From Pseudomonadota bacterium (GTDB taxonomy: Bacteria; Bdellovibrionota; FAC87; UBA2466): DNA of 64,000 nucleotides. Where the stretch lies: contig RFNO01000108.1 in the NCBI GenBank assembly GCA_009927165.1, positions 1-64,000 of the forward strand. Direction: 5' to 3'. The notes beneath the pieces are model-generated. The model saw only the letters and a list, made by a program, of their open reading frames with translations, was not told the DNA's origin and made no database searches. Below, piece after piece: positions 40,266-51,041 of this stretch; positions within the stretch are counted from its first letter, which is position 1; the number at the start of each line of letters is the position of its first letter. Made by a program: the position numbers and the translations under genes.

Positions 40266-42077
40266 GTGGTTGTTGGTGTGACGGATCCTAAACTCATACG
40301 AAATTTCAGCATCATTGCTCATATTGATCACGGCAAATCCACGCTTGCCGATCGAATTCTCGAAGTAACAGGAGCGTTGTCAAAGCGTGAAATGCGGGCT
40401 CAGTTCATGGACAAGATGGACATTGAACGAGAGCGGGGCATCACCATCAAAGCACAAACAGCCCGACTCCATTTTACGGCGAAAGACGGTAAGGAATATA
40501 TTCTTAATCTCATCGATACTCCCGGACACGTTGATTTTGTCTATGAAGTGTCTCGAAGTTTAGCTGCTTGTGAAGGTGCCATTCTAGTAGTTGATGCATC
40601 TCAAGGAGTAGAAGCTCAAACATTAGCCAATGTCTATTTAGCTTTAGATAACAACTTAGAGATTGTTCCTGTTCTCAATAAGATTGATTTGCCGGGCGCA
40701 GATGTGGACCGAGCCAAAAAAGAAATTGAAGATATCATCGGTATTCCAACAGATCATTCCATCCCTATTAGCGCTAAAGAAGGTATCAACATAAGAGAAG
40801 CTTTAGAGAAAGTAGTTGAGATTATTCCCCCACCCAAAGGGAGTTCTCAAGGACCTCTCCAAGCTCTAATTTTTGATGCTTGGTTTGATCCTTATCAAGG
40901 AGTTGTCGTCCAATTTCGTGTAGTGCATGGTGCTTTAAAAATTGGCGACAAGATCAAAATGATGAACACGGGGACTGAGCATGAAGTCCTGCGCTTAGGA
41001 ACGTTTTCTCCTCATCCGACCGATGTGAAGGAACTAGGAGTTGGCGAAGTAGGATTTCTGACTGCCAACATAAAAACTGTAAGAGATGTAAAAATTGGGG
41101 ATACTCTTACCCATCTTCAAAAGCCAGCTTCAACGGCTCTTTCAGGTTTTAAAGAAGTCAAAGCCATGGTTTTCAGTGGAATTTATCCTGTTGATAGTTC
41201 TGATTATCCCAATCTTAAAGTTGCCATGGAAAAACTCAGTTTGAATGACAGTTCATTCACTTTTGAAATGGAAACTTCTGAAGCGCTGGGATTTGGGTTT
41301 CGTTGCGGTTTCCTTGGCCTTTTGCACATGGAGATTGTTCAGGAGAGAATTGAGAGGGAATTCGGAATTCCTCTAGTCACAACAGCGCCTAGCGTGGTTT
41401 ACCGGGTGAACACAACTCAGGGAGAAACACTTCATATTTACAACCCATCCGATTTACCCCCCCCGCAAAATATCGCATCAATTGAGGAGCCGATTGTACA
41501 TGCGACTATTCATACGCCAGAGACCTTTTTGGGTAATTTGATAAAGCTTTGTGAAGAAAAGCGAGGGACACAAACGAGACTTCATTATCACTCACCCAAA
41601 CATATCGTTTTGGAATACGATATTCCCTTTAATGAAATTGTCCTCTCCTTCTATGACAAACTTAAAAGCATGAGCAAAGGATATGCCAGCCTGGACTATG
41701 AATTCGTTCGATTTGAAGAAAGTGATCTTGTTAAATTAGATCTCTTGGTAAATGGAAATCCAGTCGATGCTCTCAGCTGGATTATTCACCGAGAAAAAGC
41801 TTACTACCGTGGTAGAGAACTAGCCTCCAAAATGAAAGAACTTATTGAAAGGCAAATGTTTGAAGTGGTTATCCAAGCAGCCATCGGGAGCAAGATCATT
41901 GCTCGCGAGCGCATTGCTCCGCTGAGAAAAAATGTGATTGCGAAATGTTATGGCGGAGACATCACTCGAAAACGTAAACTTCTGGAAAAACAAAAAGAGG
42001 GAAAAAAGCGAATGAAGCAAGTGGGTAATGTGGAAATTCCTCAAGAAGCCTTCTTGGCCGCTCTCTCTTTAGATTAA
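40266..42077 (+). CDS. lepA: elongation factor 4 (LepA)
   Basis: [72 protein letters not shown]. Confidence 0.97.
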   Translation: MVVGVTDPKLIRNFSIIAHIDHGKSTLADRILEVTGALSKREMRAQFMDKMDIERERGITIKAQTARLHFTAKDGKEYILNLIDTPGHVDFVYEVSRSLAACEGAILVVDASQGVEAQTLANVYLALDNNLEIVPVLNKIDLPGADVDRAKKEIEDIIGIPTDHSIPISAKEGINIREALEKVVEIIPPPKGSSQGPLQALIFDAWFDPYQGVVVQFRVVHGALKIGDKIKMMNTGTEHEVLRLGTFSPHPTDVKELGVGEVGFLTANIKTVRDVKIGDTLTHLQKPASTALSGFKEVKAMVFSGIYPVDSSDYPNLKVAMEKLSLNDSSFTFEMETSEALGFGFRCGFLGLLHMEIVQERIEREFGIPLVTTAPSVVYRVNTTQGETLHIYNPSDLPPPQNIASIEEPIVHATIHTPETFLGNLIKLCEEKRGTQTRLHYHSPKHIVLEYDIPFNEIVLSFYDKLKSMSKGYASLDYEFVRFEESDLVKLDLLVNGNPVDALSWIIHREKAYYRGRELASKMKELIERQMFEVVIQAAIGSKIIARERIAPLRKNVIAKCYGGDITRKRKLLEKQKEGKKRMKQVGNVEIPQEAFLAALSLD

Positions 42078-42079
42078 GC

Positions 42080-42712
42080 ATGAAAGCTACTCAAGTCCTT
42101 AAAACATTCCTGATTGCCACAGTTTTAGCACTGGGAGTGAGGTTGTTTTTTGTTGAAGATTTTAGAGTATCTTCCGATTCAATGATCCCAAATCTATTTC
42201 AAGGAGATCTAATTTTTGTTTCCAAAAGTGCTTTTAGTCTAAGATTGCCTTTTTCTTCCTTTGAGCTGGTGAGGTTCAAAACTCCGAAACGTTCGGAAGT
42301 TGTCGCTTTTTCGGTGCCTGATCAGGGATTTGGTACGTACATAAAAAGAGTGGTTGCGATTGGTGGAGACCGAGTTGAAATAAAAGACGGTGCTCTTTGG
42401 GTGAATGGCGAGAAAGCAAGTTACGTCTACTTAGATGAAAACTCATATGAGAACGGATTGAAGGAATCTTGGTCAACTGGCATGAATTACTCCGTTTTAG
42501 CACCGGAAGAGAAAATGAAAGACTATGGACCTATTGATGTTCCAGCAGACCACTTTTTTGCTCTTGGAGATAATCGAAAAGAAAGCTTGGATTCTCGATT
42601 TTGGGGGCCTGTTCCTTATTCGTGTTTGAAAGGAAAAGTATCAATGGTGTGGCTTTCGGTAGGCCCAGAAGGTGCGCTTCGGTCGAGACGTTGGCTCACT
42701 TCCATTAACTAA
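42080..42712 (+). CDS. lepB: signal peptidase I
   Basis: SSDSMIPNLFQGDLIFVSK, GTYIKRVVAIGGDRVEI, FFALGDNRKESLDSRFWGPVP. Confidence 0.95.
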   Translation: MKATQVLKTFLIATVLALGVRLFFVEDFRVSSDSMIPNLFQGDLIFVSKSAFSLRLPFSSFELVRFKTPKRSEVVAFSVPDQGFGTYIKRVVAIGGDRVEIKDGALWVNGEKASYVYLDENSYENGLKESWSTGMNYSVLAPEEKMKDYGPIDVPADHFFALGDNRKESLDSRFWGPVPYSCLKGKVSMVWLSVGPEGALRSRRWLTSIN

Positions 42713-44196
42713 GACCCCAAGGTAAAAGAAACATCCCAATCAGTCCCTGTTACTTTATCTCTTAGCTCAATTCCCTGAGCAGAAAGTGTTGATCGAATAT
42801 CATCAGCCAACTGAAAATTTTTGGATTTTCGTGCCTCAATTCGCTGTTCAATCTGATCTAATATTTCTTTCTCAGTTAGGCCGCGCTCTTTCAAAAATAA
42901 AAGTCTGAGTTCCTTTAAAAAAGCAGTGGGATTTTCTCCAAAAAGATTCAACACCTGAGATACTTGACTGAGCTCGGAAGTGAAACGTTGCATCAGAGCA
43001 TGCGTGTGAGGACTGGGTTTAAATCCCTTTTTGTCGATATAGGCATTCACAGCTCTTATATAATCAAAAATCAAACCAAAAAGTTTTGCAGTATTAAAGT
43101 CATCATCCATGGCTGCACGCCATTGCTGTGAAAAATCTGTTCCTGCTTTCGAAAGATTCTGTTCTTCAATAGTGGGATTTGAACTCCCTTTTATCTCAAG
43201 AGTTTCAAGTTGGGATACTTTCTCCAGAGTTGTATAGATACGATGAATAGCTGCTTGATGCTCTTTTACTTGCCGTTCAGAAAAATCCAAAGTTGATCGA
43301 TAGTGGCCAGATAACAGAAAAAACTTCAAAACTTCTGCTGTAAATCGATTGATGAATTCGCGTACCAGCCAAATGTTGCCTAAGCTCTTACTCATTTTTT
43401 CTGATTGTACGGTAAGCATGTTGTTGTGCATCCAATATTTGGCGAAGACTTTTTTGGAAGCACCTTCAGACTGAGCTATTTCATTTTCATGATGAGGATG
43501 GATAAGATCCATTCCTCCGCCATGGATATCAAAAGTGTCACCCAAGTACTTTACAGACATGGCTGAACACTCAATATGCCAGCCGGGTCTGCCTGGTCCC
43601 CAAGGACTCTCCCAGCTTGGTTCAGAGGTTTCCTTCCGAGGTTTCCAGAGACTAAAATCTAGAGGATCTCTCTTTTTTTCATCTGGAGCCACTCGTGCAC
43701 CTACTAAGAGATCATCTAATCGTTTACCGGAAAGCTTTCCATAACCAGGAAAAGAACGGACCGAAAAAAATACTTCCCCATTGTCCGCAACGTAAGCCAA
43801 GCCATTTTTGAGAAGCTTTTCAATGATCGAAATAATTTCAGGAATGTGGTCGGTTACTTTGGGTTGAACATCGGGAGCCTCTACTTTGAGAAGTTTCATG
43901 TCTGTCTCAAATTCAAGTATGTATTTTTGAGTGATGACATCGGAAGAGACACCTTCCTCTTTTGCTTTTTGGATAATTTTGTCATCAACATCGGTGTAGT
44001 TCATAATCCGTGTGACTTGAAATCCGGAAAACTTTAAATAACGAGCAACGACATCAAAAAAAACGAGAGGACGGGCGTTTCCGATATGAATAAAATTATA
44101 AACTGTAGGCCCACAAACATACATTCGGATCTTGCCAGCTTCCAAGGGGACAAGCTCTTCTTTTTCTCTAGTAAGACTATTTGTAATCTGAATCAT
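42709..44196 (-). CDS. cysS: cysteinyl-tRNA synthetase
   Basis: MYVCGPTVYNFIHIGNARPLVFFD, GWHIECSAMS, GGMDLIHPHHENEIAQSE, KMSKSLGN. Confidence 0.97.
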   Translation of the reverse strand: MIQITNSLTREKEELVPLEAGKIRMYVCGPTVYNFIHIGNARPLVFFDVVARYLKFSGFQVTRIMNYTDVDDKIIQKAKEEGVSSDVITQKYILEFETDMKLLKVEAPDVQPKVTDHIPEIISIIEKLLKNGLAYVADNGEVFFSVRSFPGYGKLSGKRLDDLLVGARVAPDEKKRDPLDFSLWKPRKETSEPSWESPWGPGRPGWHIECSAMSVKYLGDTFDIHGGGMDLIHPHHENEIAQSEGASKKVFAKYWMHNNMLTVQSEKMSKSLGNIWLVREFINRFTAEVLKFFLLSGHYRSTLDFSERQVKEHQAAIHRIYTTLEKVSQLETLEIKGSSNPTIEEQNLSKAGTDFSQQWRAAMDDDFNTAKLFGLIFDYIRAVNAYIDKKGFKPSPHTHALMQRFTSELSQVSQVLNLFGENPTAFLKELRLLFLKERGLTEKEILDQIEQRIEARKSKNFQLADDIRSTLSAQGIELRDKVTGTDWDVSFTLGS

Positions 44197-44684
44197 TTGT
44201 CGGCGAGTTCCTGGAGTTGAACGATAACTTGAGCTGAAATTGCTTTTCTTTCGCCTACCGGTCCCAAACCTTCCATCGTTTTCGCTTTTAAACTGATTTG
44301 GGTAAGCTCGATCTCGAGAACTTTCGCCATATTTTGTCGAATTTCGTCATGATGAGGAGCTAGTTTGGGTTCTTCGAGAAATACATTGGAATCTACTTGT
44401 TTCACTTGGTATCCATACTTGTGGATTTCTTGAAGTACAATTTTGAGAAATTCAGTACTGGAACGTCCCGAATTTTTGGGATCAGTATCTGAAAACCATT
44501 GTCCAATATCACCTAGGGCTAGAGCTCCTAAGCAAGCATCGGTTAACGCATGCAAGAGAACATCGCCATCTGAATGAGCTTGAATTCGATAGTAACAGGG
44601 GATGGCAATACCGCCTAAAAAGATACTCTCCCTCTTAATAGTGGGAATAAGGCGGTGGATGTCATATCCGATTCCTAATCGCAT
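44193..44684 (-). CDS. ispF: 2-C-methyl-D-erythritol 2,4-cyclodiphosphate synthase
   Basis: GIGYDIHRL, HSDGDVLLHALTDACLGALALGDIGQWFSDTD. Confidence 0.96.
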   Translation of the reverse strand: MRLGIGYDIHRLIPTIKRESIFLGGIAIPCYYRIQAHSDGDVLLHALTDACLGALALGDIGQWFSDTDPKNSGRSSTEFLKIVLQEIHKYGYQVKQVDSNVFLEEPKLAPHHDEIRQNMAKVLEIELTQISLKAKTMEGLGPVGERKAISAQVIVQLQELADK

Positions 44685-45430
44685 GACGGGTTCCTCGTGT
44701 TTGATAAAAGGTTATATCGCAGTATGTCTAATTCAAACTCATAAGTTAACTTAATATTACGCTCATCTCCTGGAAAAGTTCCCACCTTGATGTTGAAGTG
44801 TTCCAGGATAGATGCGTCATCGGTAAAAGTGAAGTTCCGGTCTGGGCTTTTCCTTAGCTGTTCAAAAAGAGAGGCGATTTGCGAGAAATCAAAAATCTGA
44901 GGGGTTTGGACTCTGAATAATTGAGAACGGTCCAGAGTTTCAACAACTTGATCATGTTTAACTCTTTTTACGGTCTCCACTACAGGAACCACCGGGATCC
45001 AAGCTTGAGGGTTAGGATGACTCAATCGGTTCTGAACCTCTTGAAGCATGCCCTGAGAAATAAAAGGACGACAAGCATCGTGAATAATTACTTTCTGCGG
45101 TAAAGGTAATTTGTGAGACAGGTGGAGAAGGGCATTTTCCGAAGAGTCTTGGCGTCGCAATCCACCTTCGATGAATTCGAGGATTTCCAACTGATCGGAT
45201 GTCAGGTGCTTTTTTGCTAATTCTCTCGAAATTTCATTAAACTCTGCGGGGACGACAAAAATAACGTGTCGTAAATTGAGGTGCTTGAGGAGAGTTTGCA
45301 GACTCCAAATAAAAACTGGCTTTTCTGCCAGCATTTGAAACTGTTTCGGTAATTCAGCAGAAGACCCACGACTCTGGGCGAATCGGGTTCCTAGTCCCGC
45401 ACCCAAAAGTATGGCATCGGTCATCCCCAT
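44675..45430 (-). CDS. ispD: 2-C-methyl-D-erythritol 4-phosphate cytidylyltransferase
   Basis: AILLGAGLGTRF, VIIHDACRPFIS, VVETVKRV, FRVQTPQIFDF. Confidence 0.93.
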   Translation of the reverse strand: MGMTDAILLGAGLGTRFAQSRGSSAELPKQFQMLAEKPVFIWSLQTLLKHLNLRHVIFVVPAEFNEISRELAKKHLTSDQLEILEFIEGGLRRQDSSENALLHLSHKLPLPQKVIIHDACRPFISQGMLQEVQNRLSHPNPQAWIPVVPVVETVKRVKHDQVVETLDRSQLFRVQTPQIFDFSQIASLFEQLRKSPDRNFTFTDDASILEHFNIKVGTFPGDERNIKLTYEFELDILRYNLLSNTRNPSCD

Positions 45431-45439
45431 AGGATTTCA

Positions 45440-45955
45440 TCAAGTGCCAAAAATAGCTTCTAGCTCGCGCTCTACATCTGCTTCCAAAATGTTTTGAGCT
45501 AAGGATAGTTCCTTCACAAGAAGAGTTTTAGCTTGATCAAGAAGTTTACGTTCACCAAAAGACAGTTCTTTATTGTGTTTTAATAGGAAAAGAGCACGAA
45601 GTACTTCGGCAATTTCCTGTACTTTTCCCGTGTGGATCTTCTCCATATATTCACGATAGCGCCGATTCCAAGTTTGATAGTCTAGATCGCTTCCATCTCT
45701 TTTTCTGAGAATGCGATAAACTTCTTCCACTTCTTTCATCTTAATGATGGGACGAAGCCGCTGTCCCGAGGTACCAATGGGAACAAACACTTTCTTGGGA
45801 GCCCCATTGTCCTGAATTTCTAAAATATAGAAACGCTGTTTGAGTCCTTGTCCAAACTCCCGTTCCTCAATCCCACGGACGATTCCCACTCCGTGCGACA
45901 AGTGAACAGCGTTATCCCCAACTTTGAATTCTTTGATAGTTTGTTTTGTTTTCAT
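45440..45955 (-). CDS. CarD-family transcriptional regulator
   Basis: FKVGDNAVHLSHGVGIVRGIEEREF...FVPIGTSGQRLRPI plus C-terminal helical domain. Confidence 0.9.
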   Translation of the reverse strand: MKTKQTIKEFKVGDNAVHLSHGVGIVRGIEEREFGQGLKQRFYILEIQDNGAPKKVFVPIGTSGQRLRPIIKMKEVEEVYRILRKRDGSDLDYQTWNRRYREYMEKIHTGKVQEIAEVLRALFLLKHNKELSFGERKLLDQAKTLLVKELSLAQNILEADVERELEAIFGT

Positions 45956-46094
45956 AAGGCGTGAAAGCTTATATCACAGGGTTTGACGTTTTGCACCAAA
46001 AACTAAAAAAACCGGGAAAATGCGCGCGGCGATAGCCATTAAAACTCAATAATATCAATATTTTAAGATAAAGCCAAAAAACCCCACATTTTTT

Positions 46095-46123
46095 TTGACC
46101 CAAGCTTCGGTGTTCGCTATGGT
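46095..46123 (+). promoter_or_regulatory. sigma70-like promoter upstream of maf
   Basis: TTGACC - 17 nt - TATGGT, about 55 nt before the maf ATG (46180). Confidence 0.5.
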
Positions 46124-46179
46124 GCGCCTGCGGCATTTTATTCTTTTAAAGCAAAAGTCCCGCTAGGAGGCAGCAAAAA

Positions 46180-46785
46180 ATGTCACTACTCCCGAAACTT
46201 TATCTAGCCTCCGCTTCTCCCCGAAGGAAACAGATCCTGGAGAGTCTTGGCTTAACCTTTGAAGTGATTCAGCCTCGAACCAATGAAATTGACCCTCCGT
46301 CTAGCTCTGTCGATGAGGGCGTTATTCATAACGCTCGAGTTAAAGCAGATGCTGGCTTGAAAATGATGACTTCCCAACCCGCCATTATCATTGCAGCCGA
46401 TACTCTTGTGGTTTTGGAAAACAACGTCTTAGGAAAGCCATCGGACTCTGCTGAAGCAATCACGATGTTATCCCAACTGAGCGGCAAGAAACACCGAGTG
46501 GTTACTGGCTTGGTTCTGCGGGATTCATCGGGCCACGAACGTGTTTCAGCGGTTTCTTCTTATGTAAAATTTAGAAAATTGAGTCTTACCGAAATAAAGG
46601 AATATACCTTAACCAAGGAGCCTTACGATAAAGCGGGCAGTTACGCTATTCAAGGATTGGGGGCTGTCTTTATTGATGAGATTCAAGGTTCTTACACTAA
46701 TATTATGGGATTTCCCGTTGAACACTTTCTCAAAGAACTGCCCTTGTTGACTCAAATTCCAGCCTATCAATGGTTTCTGCCTTGA
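46180..46785 (+). CDS. maf: Maf-family nucleotide pyrophosphatase
   Basis: LYLASASPRRKQILESLG, VIIAADTLVVLENNVLGKP, YDKAGSYAIQGLGAVFID. Confidence 0.95.
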   Translation: MSLLPKLYLASASPRRKQILESLGLTFEVIQPRTNEIDPPSSSVDEGVIHNARVKADAGLKMMTSQPAIIIAADTLVVLENNVLGKPSDSAEAITMLSQLSGKKHRVVTGLVLRDSSGHERVSAVSSYVKFRKLSLTEIKEYTLTKEPYDKAGSYAIQGLGAVFIDEIQGSYTNIMGFPVEHFLKELPLLTQIPAYQWFLP

Positions 46786-47447
46786 GTTCAGTTAAAGAAA
46801 ATTTAGAAAAGATTTCTGCCCTAGTATCGAAAAATGCCGCTGAACCTAATCAAGTTAAAATACTAGCAGTAACTAAGTTTCAGCCTTTGGAAAAAGTACA
46901 AGAAGCGATTGAGGCCGGTATTTCCTATTTAGGAGTGAATTACGCTCAGGAAGGAGAGAAACTTAGGCAGCAGATCGGTTCGCCGCAAGTAATTTGGCAT
47001 TTTATTGGCCACATCCAGTCGCGAAAAGCAAAGCTCCTTTTGCCCTATCATTGTATTGAAAGTGTTGATCGGGTTGAAATTGTCGAAGAGCTCGACAAGA
47101 GAGCCAGTAATAACCAAAAATCTGTAAAAATATTGGTAGAAATTAATATTGGGAGAGAACCTCAAAAATCTGGAATTGCTCCGGAACAGTTGGATGAGTT
47201 TTTGAGCAGTATTAAAAAATTTAAACATATTGAAGTGATTGGGCTGATGGCAATGCCCCCCGCCCTAGTTCCCGAGGAACGGCGGCCTTTTTTTAAACAG
47301 ATGAAAAATCTGTTTGATCAACGCACTGCTAGTTTTCCATTCGAAATTCTATCTATGGGAACCAGCGAGGATTATTGCATTGCGCTTCAGGAAGGGGCAA
47401 ATCTCATTCGATTGGGTACCGCACTTTTTGGATCAAGGCAGCACTGA
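46770..47447 (+). CDS. YggS-family PLP-binding protein
   Basis: ILAVTKFQPLEKVQEAIEAG, WHFIGHIQSRKAK, LMAMPP, SMGTSEDYCIALQEGANLIRLGTALFG. Confidence 0.93.
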   Translation: MVSALSSVKENLEKISALVSKNAAEPNQVKILAVTKFQPLEKVQEAIEAGISYLGVNYAQEGEKLRQQIGSPQVIWHFIGHIQSRKAKLLLPYHCIESVDRVEIVEELDKRASNNQKSVKILVEINIGREPQKSGIAPEQLDEFLSSIKKFKHIEVIGLMAMPPALVPEERRPFFKQMKNLFDQRTASFPFEILSMGTSEDYCIALQEGANLIRLGTALFGSRQH

Positions 47448-47523
47448 AAAGTTTCTCGAGCGAGCTGTTCAATTCGACAATCCGTTGATAGAATTTTTAA
47501 AAATTCGTTCAAAGGATCTGGCC

Positions 47524-48066
47524 ATGGAAATGACTTCACTCTCATCACAATTAACTCCCACTGAAATAAAAAATAAAGATTTTAAAAAAACCATGTTGGG
47601 CTACTCTCCTGAAGAAGTAGTCGGCTTCTTAGACTCGGTCGCTAAACTTTGGGAAAAAGTACAAAAAAGAGAACGAGAGCTTTTAGTCAAGATCGACCAG
47701 TTAGAACAAGCTATTCAAAGCTGGAAGAGAAGGGAAGAGGAGCTAGAACAAATAAAGCAAGCAGCTCAGGGTGAAGCAGAGCAGATCCTTCAGGCGGCGC
47801 ACGAACTGGGTAGAAAAAATCTTCAAGCAGCCGAAGAGCGGTCTCAAGATATTAGAAGAGGGACTGAAGCTTGGCTTGCTGGCATACTTTCTGAAGTAGA
47901 GGAAGTAGAGAGAAGGAAGAACAACTTTGTAACAGCTTTTCGTTCTGCTTTAGACAGTCACTATGAAATTTTAAAAAATGAGGCTCATGAGTCACTTCCC
48001 CTTTCGATTCGACTAAACGAATACCTCAAGCAGGCTAATGAGAATTCAGGCGAGTTGCGTTCTTAG
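47524..48066 (+). CDS. DivIVA-domain coiled-coil protein
   Basis: LTPTEIKNKDFKKTMLGYSPEEVVGFLDSVAKLWEKV then coiled coil; ORF opens at 47314 inside yggS, ATG 47524 preferred. Confidence 0.82.
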   Translation: MEMTSLSSQLTPTEIKNKDFKKTMLGYSPEEVVGFLDSVAKLWEKVQKRERELLVKIDQLEQAIQSWKRREEELEQIKQAAQGEAEQILQAAHELGRKNLQAAEERSQDIRRGTEAWLAGILSEVEEVERRKNNFVTAFRSALDSHYEILKNEAHESLPLSIRLNEYLKQANENSGELRS

Positions 48067-48812
48067 AATGTCGTCTTAGGAAACGGAATAGTGAATTCCC
48101 TAGGGATCCATCCCCGTATGGGATTTTCAATTTCAATAAAATCCACTTTGTTATTTTGAGAAATAACGAGAAGGCCGGCGGGCAATTCAGTGATTTTTTG
48201 TTCCTCTTGAGCTTCGCTCGTTCGGTAAACATTAATGGCTCCTGTACTATCTCCCAGAATAAGTGGCAGTGAGGTTAGCCGATGATTGCATTCGAGCGCC
48301 AATCCAATTACTACGAAAATCGAAATAGCAGTGATGCTCAGCCAACTAGGCCACCCTCCCATTTTTTTCCCAAAACGATTCCAAATAATAGCTATTAAAA
48401 TCCAGAAAAGAAGTGTGGTCGACCACCCGCGGAGGGTTCGTTCCCAGAGCAGGGATAAACGCAAACTCCAATCATTAATGGGAGAGGGCTGAGAGTGTAA
48501 TGCTTGTTGAATCTGAGAAATCAACTCCCAGTCAAACCAGGATTCCCACGGAAAGTTTCGTAACTGCGAGGCGACTAGAAGTTGTTCAACTGCTGCTCCT
48601 AATTTTTTCTCCTTCCAAAGTGAGGAAGCATAATTGAAATGAGCTGGGGCTGACTGAATTTGGGCAGCGGTAGCAGTATCGATCCATAGTTTCCATGCTT
48701 CGCTTTGCTCATCCGGAGGAGCGGATAGCGACCTTTGCCATAATTCATCGAGCTCATTGGCAGCGCTCATTGGACTGATGAGAAGCAAAAACAGTATTAG
48801 GACTGATTTCAA
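48063..48812 (-). CDS. membrane protein with TPR-like N-terminus and SH3-like C-terminus
   Basis: signal peptide, two TM segments, C-term GAINVYRTSEAQEEQKITELPAGLLVISQNN...GWIPRE. Confidence 0.55.
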   Translation of the reverse strand: MKSVLILFLLLISPMSAANELDELWQRSLSAPPDEQSEAWKLWIDTATAAQIQSAPAHFNYASSLWKEKKLGAAVEQLLVASQLRNFPWESWFDWELISQIQQALHSQPSPINDWSLRLSLLWERTLRGWSTTLLFWILIAIIWNRFGKKMGGWPSWLSITAISIFVVIGLALECNHRLTSLPLILGDSTGAINVYRTSEAQEEQKITELPAGLLVISQNNKVDFIEIENPIRGWIPREFTIPFPKTTF

Positions 48813-48820
48813 AGAAGCCT

Positions 48821-49255
48821 CTAATAGCTAACGCCGTATTTTTGCTCGAGAGCCTGGACAAGAAGAGTCATCTCTTCAAGCTCGCTTTCCAATGCATGAA
48901 TGCGCTCCTGCTGACACCGGATTAATTTCCGAGCTTCAGACAGTTCATTGGCCAGTTGCGAGGGCCGTTCTTGTAATTGAGGTTCGACACGTTGGGTAGT
49001 CGGCAGAGTCAGCTTCGTCGTTTGAGCTCTATCAGCCATTCCATCCCACGAATGAGGAGACTGAGTTTTACTCTTCTGCTCTTCTTCATTGAAGAGAATC
49101 AGGTATTTACCCTTTTCAAGCCTGAAGGGTATTGAGTTGCTCTTTATCTTACGACGAATGGTGCTGAGACTTACTCCACTTCTCACAGAAAACTCTATGA
49201 GCGGAAGCCACTGGCCGACACTCCCATCGTTCGAATCCTGGACTGGATGCGACAT
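48821..49255 (-). CDS. HTH (excisionase/MerR-like) DNA-binding protein with C-terminal coiled coil
   Basis: LIEFSVRSGVSLSTIRRKIKSNSIPFRLEKGKYLIL; heptad-rich C-terminus. Confidence 0.65.
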   Translation of the reverse strand: MSHPVQDSNDGSVGQWLPLIEFSVRSGVSLSTIRRKIKSNSIPFRLEKGKYLILFNEEEQKSKTQSPHSWDGMADRAQTTKLTLPTTQRVEPQLQERPSQLANELSEARKLIRCQQERIHALESELEEMTLLVQALEQKYGVSY

Positions 49256-49378
49256 GAGCGTCTCCTGTTGATGAAGAAACTAACTTCATTATAAACCGAG
49301 ATTTGTTTCTTCCCAATATGTTAAAATAAAACAAAATCAAAACTCATATTGCCCTACGCATCAAGGGCGTTCAAACAC

Positions 49379-49672
49379 ATGTTTAAATCGCTTGTTAAGT
49401 ATCTTTTTGTAGTGGGAGCAACGTTGGCTTTCAGCCAGGTCCCGATAGGTCGGTCTACTGTGGGAGCAGAGTTTACTTCAACGGTCGGACAATGGAGTCA
49501 GCAGGCTTGGAAATTATTTAAAGATAAAAAGAAGAACCTTTCGGGTGCGACTACTGCACTAAAAGACCAGGAACCCGAGATATCCGAAAGAGAGCTTAAA
49601 TCGATTCTTCCCAACGAAGAGATTAGTGAATCCGATCGAGAACAAGTGAAAGAACTGCTCGGTCAGGATTAA
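49379..49672 (+). CDS. hypothetical exported small protein
   Basis: signal peptide-like MFKSLVKYLFVVGATLAFSQ; ORF opens at 49349. Confidence 0.5.
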   Translation: MFKSLVKYLFVVGATLAFSQVPIGRSTVGAEFTSTVGQWSQQAWKLFKDKKKNLSGATTALKDQEPEISERELKSILPNEEISESDREQVKELLGQD

Positions 49673-49683
49673 GAAGGCAAATT

Positions 49684-50217
49684 ATGGATAAGAATTTTGT
49701 TGAGAAAAGACAGTTTTACCGACTGCCCTTCGGGGAAACTCTTCTGATGACCGATGGAAACAAGACGGTAGTGGGGGGATCCCTAAATATTAGCCGCGGC
49801 GGAATATTTTTAAAAACACTAGAGCCCCTCACTTTAGACTCAAGGGGCTTTATTAGCTTTATGATCCCTGGCCATCCGAAAAGCCTGTGTTTGAAAGCGA
49901 AAGTGGCTCACTTGGTATTTGATCGACAACGTGCAGAAGTCGATTGTGGTATGGGGTTACAGTTTCTCGAGATTGATCTTTCTCAACAAAAACTCATTGA
50001 TGATTATATTGACAATCAACAGTCAGCTTATCTTGCTCTTCAAAAAGTGGTTAATCAGCGGCGTCCGTCCAGTACCGAAATAGAGTACCACTTAAAACAA
50101 TTAAGTCATTTAAGAGAAATGGATTTATCGAGTCTTCGATATCGAGTTAATAGAATCTGTACCATTTTTGAAAAATCTCCTTCCCTCCAAGCGGTAGGAA
50201 GTGGAAAGGTGGGCTGA
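49684..50217 (+). CDS. PilZ-domain (predicted c-di-GMP-binding) protein
   Basis: RQFYR (RxxxR) and NISRGG (NxSxxG) signatures. Confidence 0.85.
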   Translation: MDKNFVEKRQFYRLPFGETLLMTDGNKTVVGGSLNISRGGIFLKTLEPLTLDSRGFISFMIPGHPKSLCLKAKVAHLVFDRQRAEVDCGMGLQFLEIDLSQQKLIDDYIDNQQSAYLALQKVVNQRRPSSTEIEYHLKQLSHLREMDLSSLRYRVNRICTIFEKSPSLQAVGSGKVG

Positions 50218-50219
50218 TC

Positions 50220-51029
50220 ATGAGATTCAGAAAATTATTAGTGGGGTTTTTAGTGGTTTTGGGGATGAGTGGAACGAGCCAAGCTGCGTTGGATTCAGAA
50301 GGTAACTATGCATTTTTGGGAGGTATGAGTTATACGAATCAAATCCTATCCACGGGAGATTCCAACGGAACGTATTTGACGGGTGCTTATGTAGGCACTT
50401 ACGGGGATATTCGATTAACTCCTCTCTTGGTGCTGAGTCCGGGATTTTTCTTTGTTCAAAAAGGGGTCCAAGATAGTTCCATTTACACTCGCGCTAATTA
50501 TCTGGAGACCTCTGCATTGTTAAAAGTTTATCTCGTCGATAACCCGACTTTTAGATGGTATTTGGGCGCAGGAGGTAGTTTTGGAATTCTTCTGGGTGCA
50601 AATACTGTAGCTGGAAATGGGACGAGCACTCCAGTAGCTGGGCTGATGAATCGCAATGAAGTTGCCGCTCAAGGAGGAATGGGATTTGAGTTTTCGGTGG
50701 GAGAAGAGACCGATCTCATTTTAGGTGCTACTTACACTCGAGCTCTTACGAGTAATCTCGATATCAATTATACGAGCGGAGTTGAAGGGCGATGGGCGGG
50801 AATCTATGGATTTGTGGCGATTCGAGTGCATGAAAAGCGCGAAGCAAATACTCCAGAAGAACGTGCCGAGCAATATCTACAGTGGAAAAACAAGGCGAGA
50901 GAAGTCAACCAATCCCCGGCTGAGCCTACTCAGATACCTGAGTCCATTCAGAAAACAGAGTCTGTGGAAGAGGCAAAACCACAAGCCGTTGCACCGATCG
51001 ATTCCGCCCCAACAGAAGACTGGGATTAG
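50220..51029 (+). CDS. outer-membrane beta-barrel protein
   Basis: signal peptide, alternating aromatic/hydrophobic strands, Gly-rich turns, FRWYLGAGGSFGILLGAN. Confidence 0.65.
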   Translation: MRFRKLLVGFLVVLGMSGTSQAALDSEGNYAFLGGMSYTNQILSTGDSNGTYLTGAYVGTYGDIRLTPLLVLSPGFFFVQKGVQDSSIYTRANYLETSALLKVYLVDNPTFRWYLGAGGSFGILLGANTVAGNGTSTPVAGLMNRNEVAAQGGMGFEFSVGEETDLILGATYTRALTSNLDINYTSGVEGRWAGIYGFVAIRVHEKREANTPEERAEQYLQWKNKAREVNQSPAEPTQIPESIQKTESVEEAKPQAVAPIDSAPTEDWD

Positions 51030-51041
51030 CGTCTACTGCTT

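Noticed and set aside
41457-41464. C8 homopolymer in lepA
   Set aside because: Encodes the Leu-Pro-Pro-Pro stretch in an essential-type conserved region; phase variation unlikely
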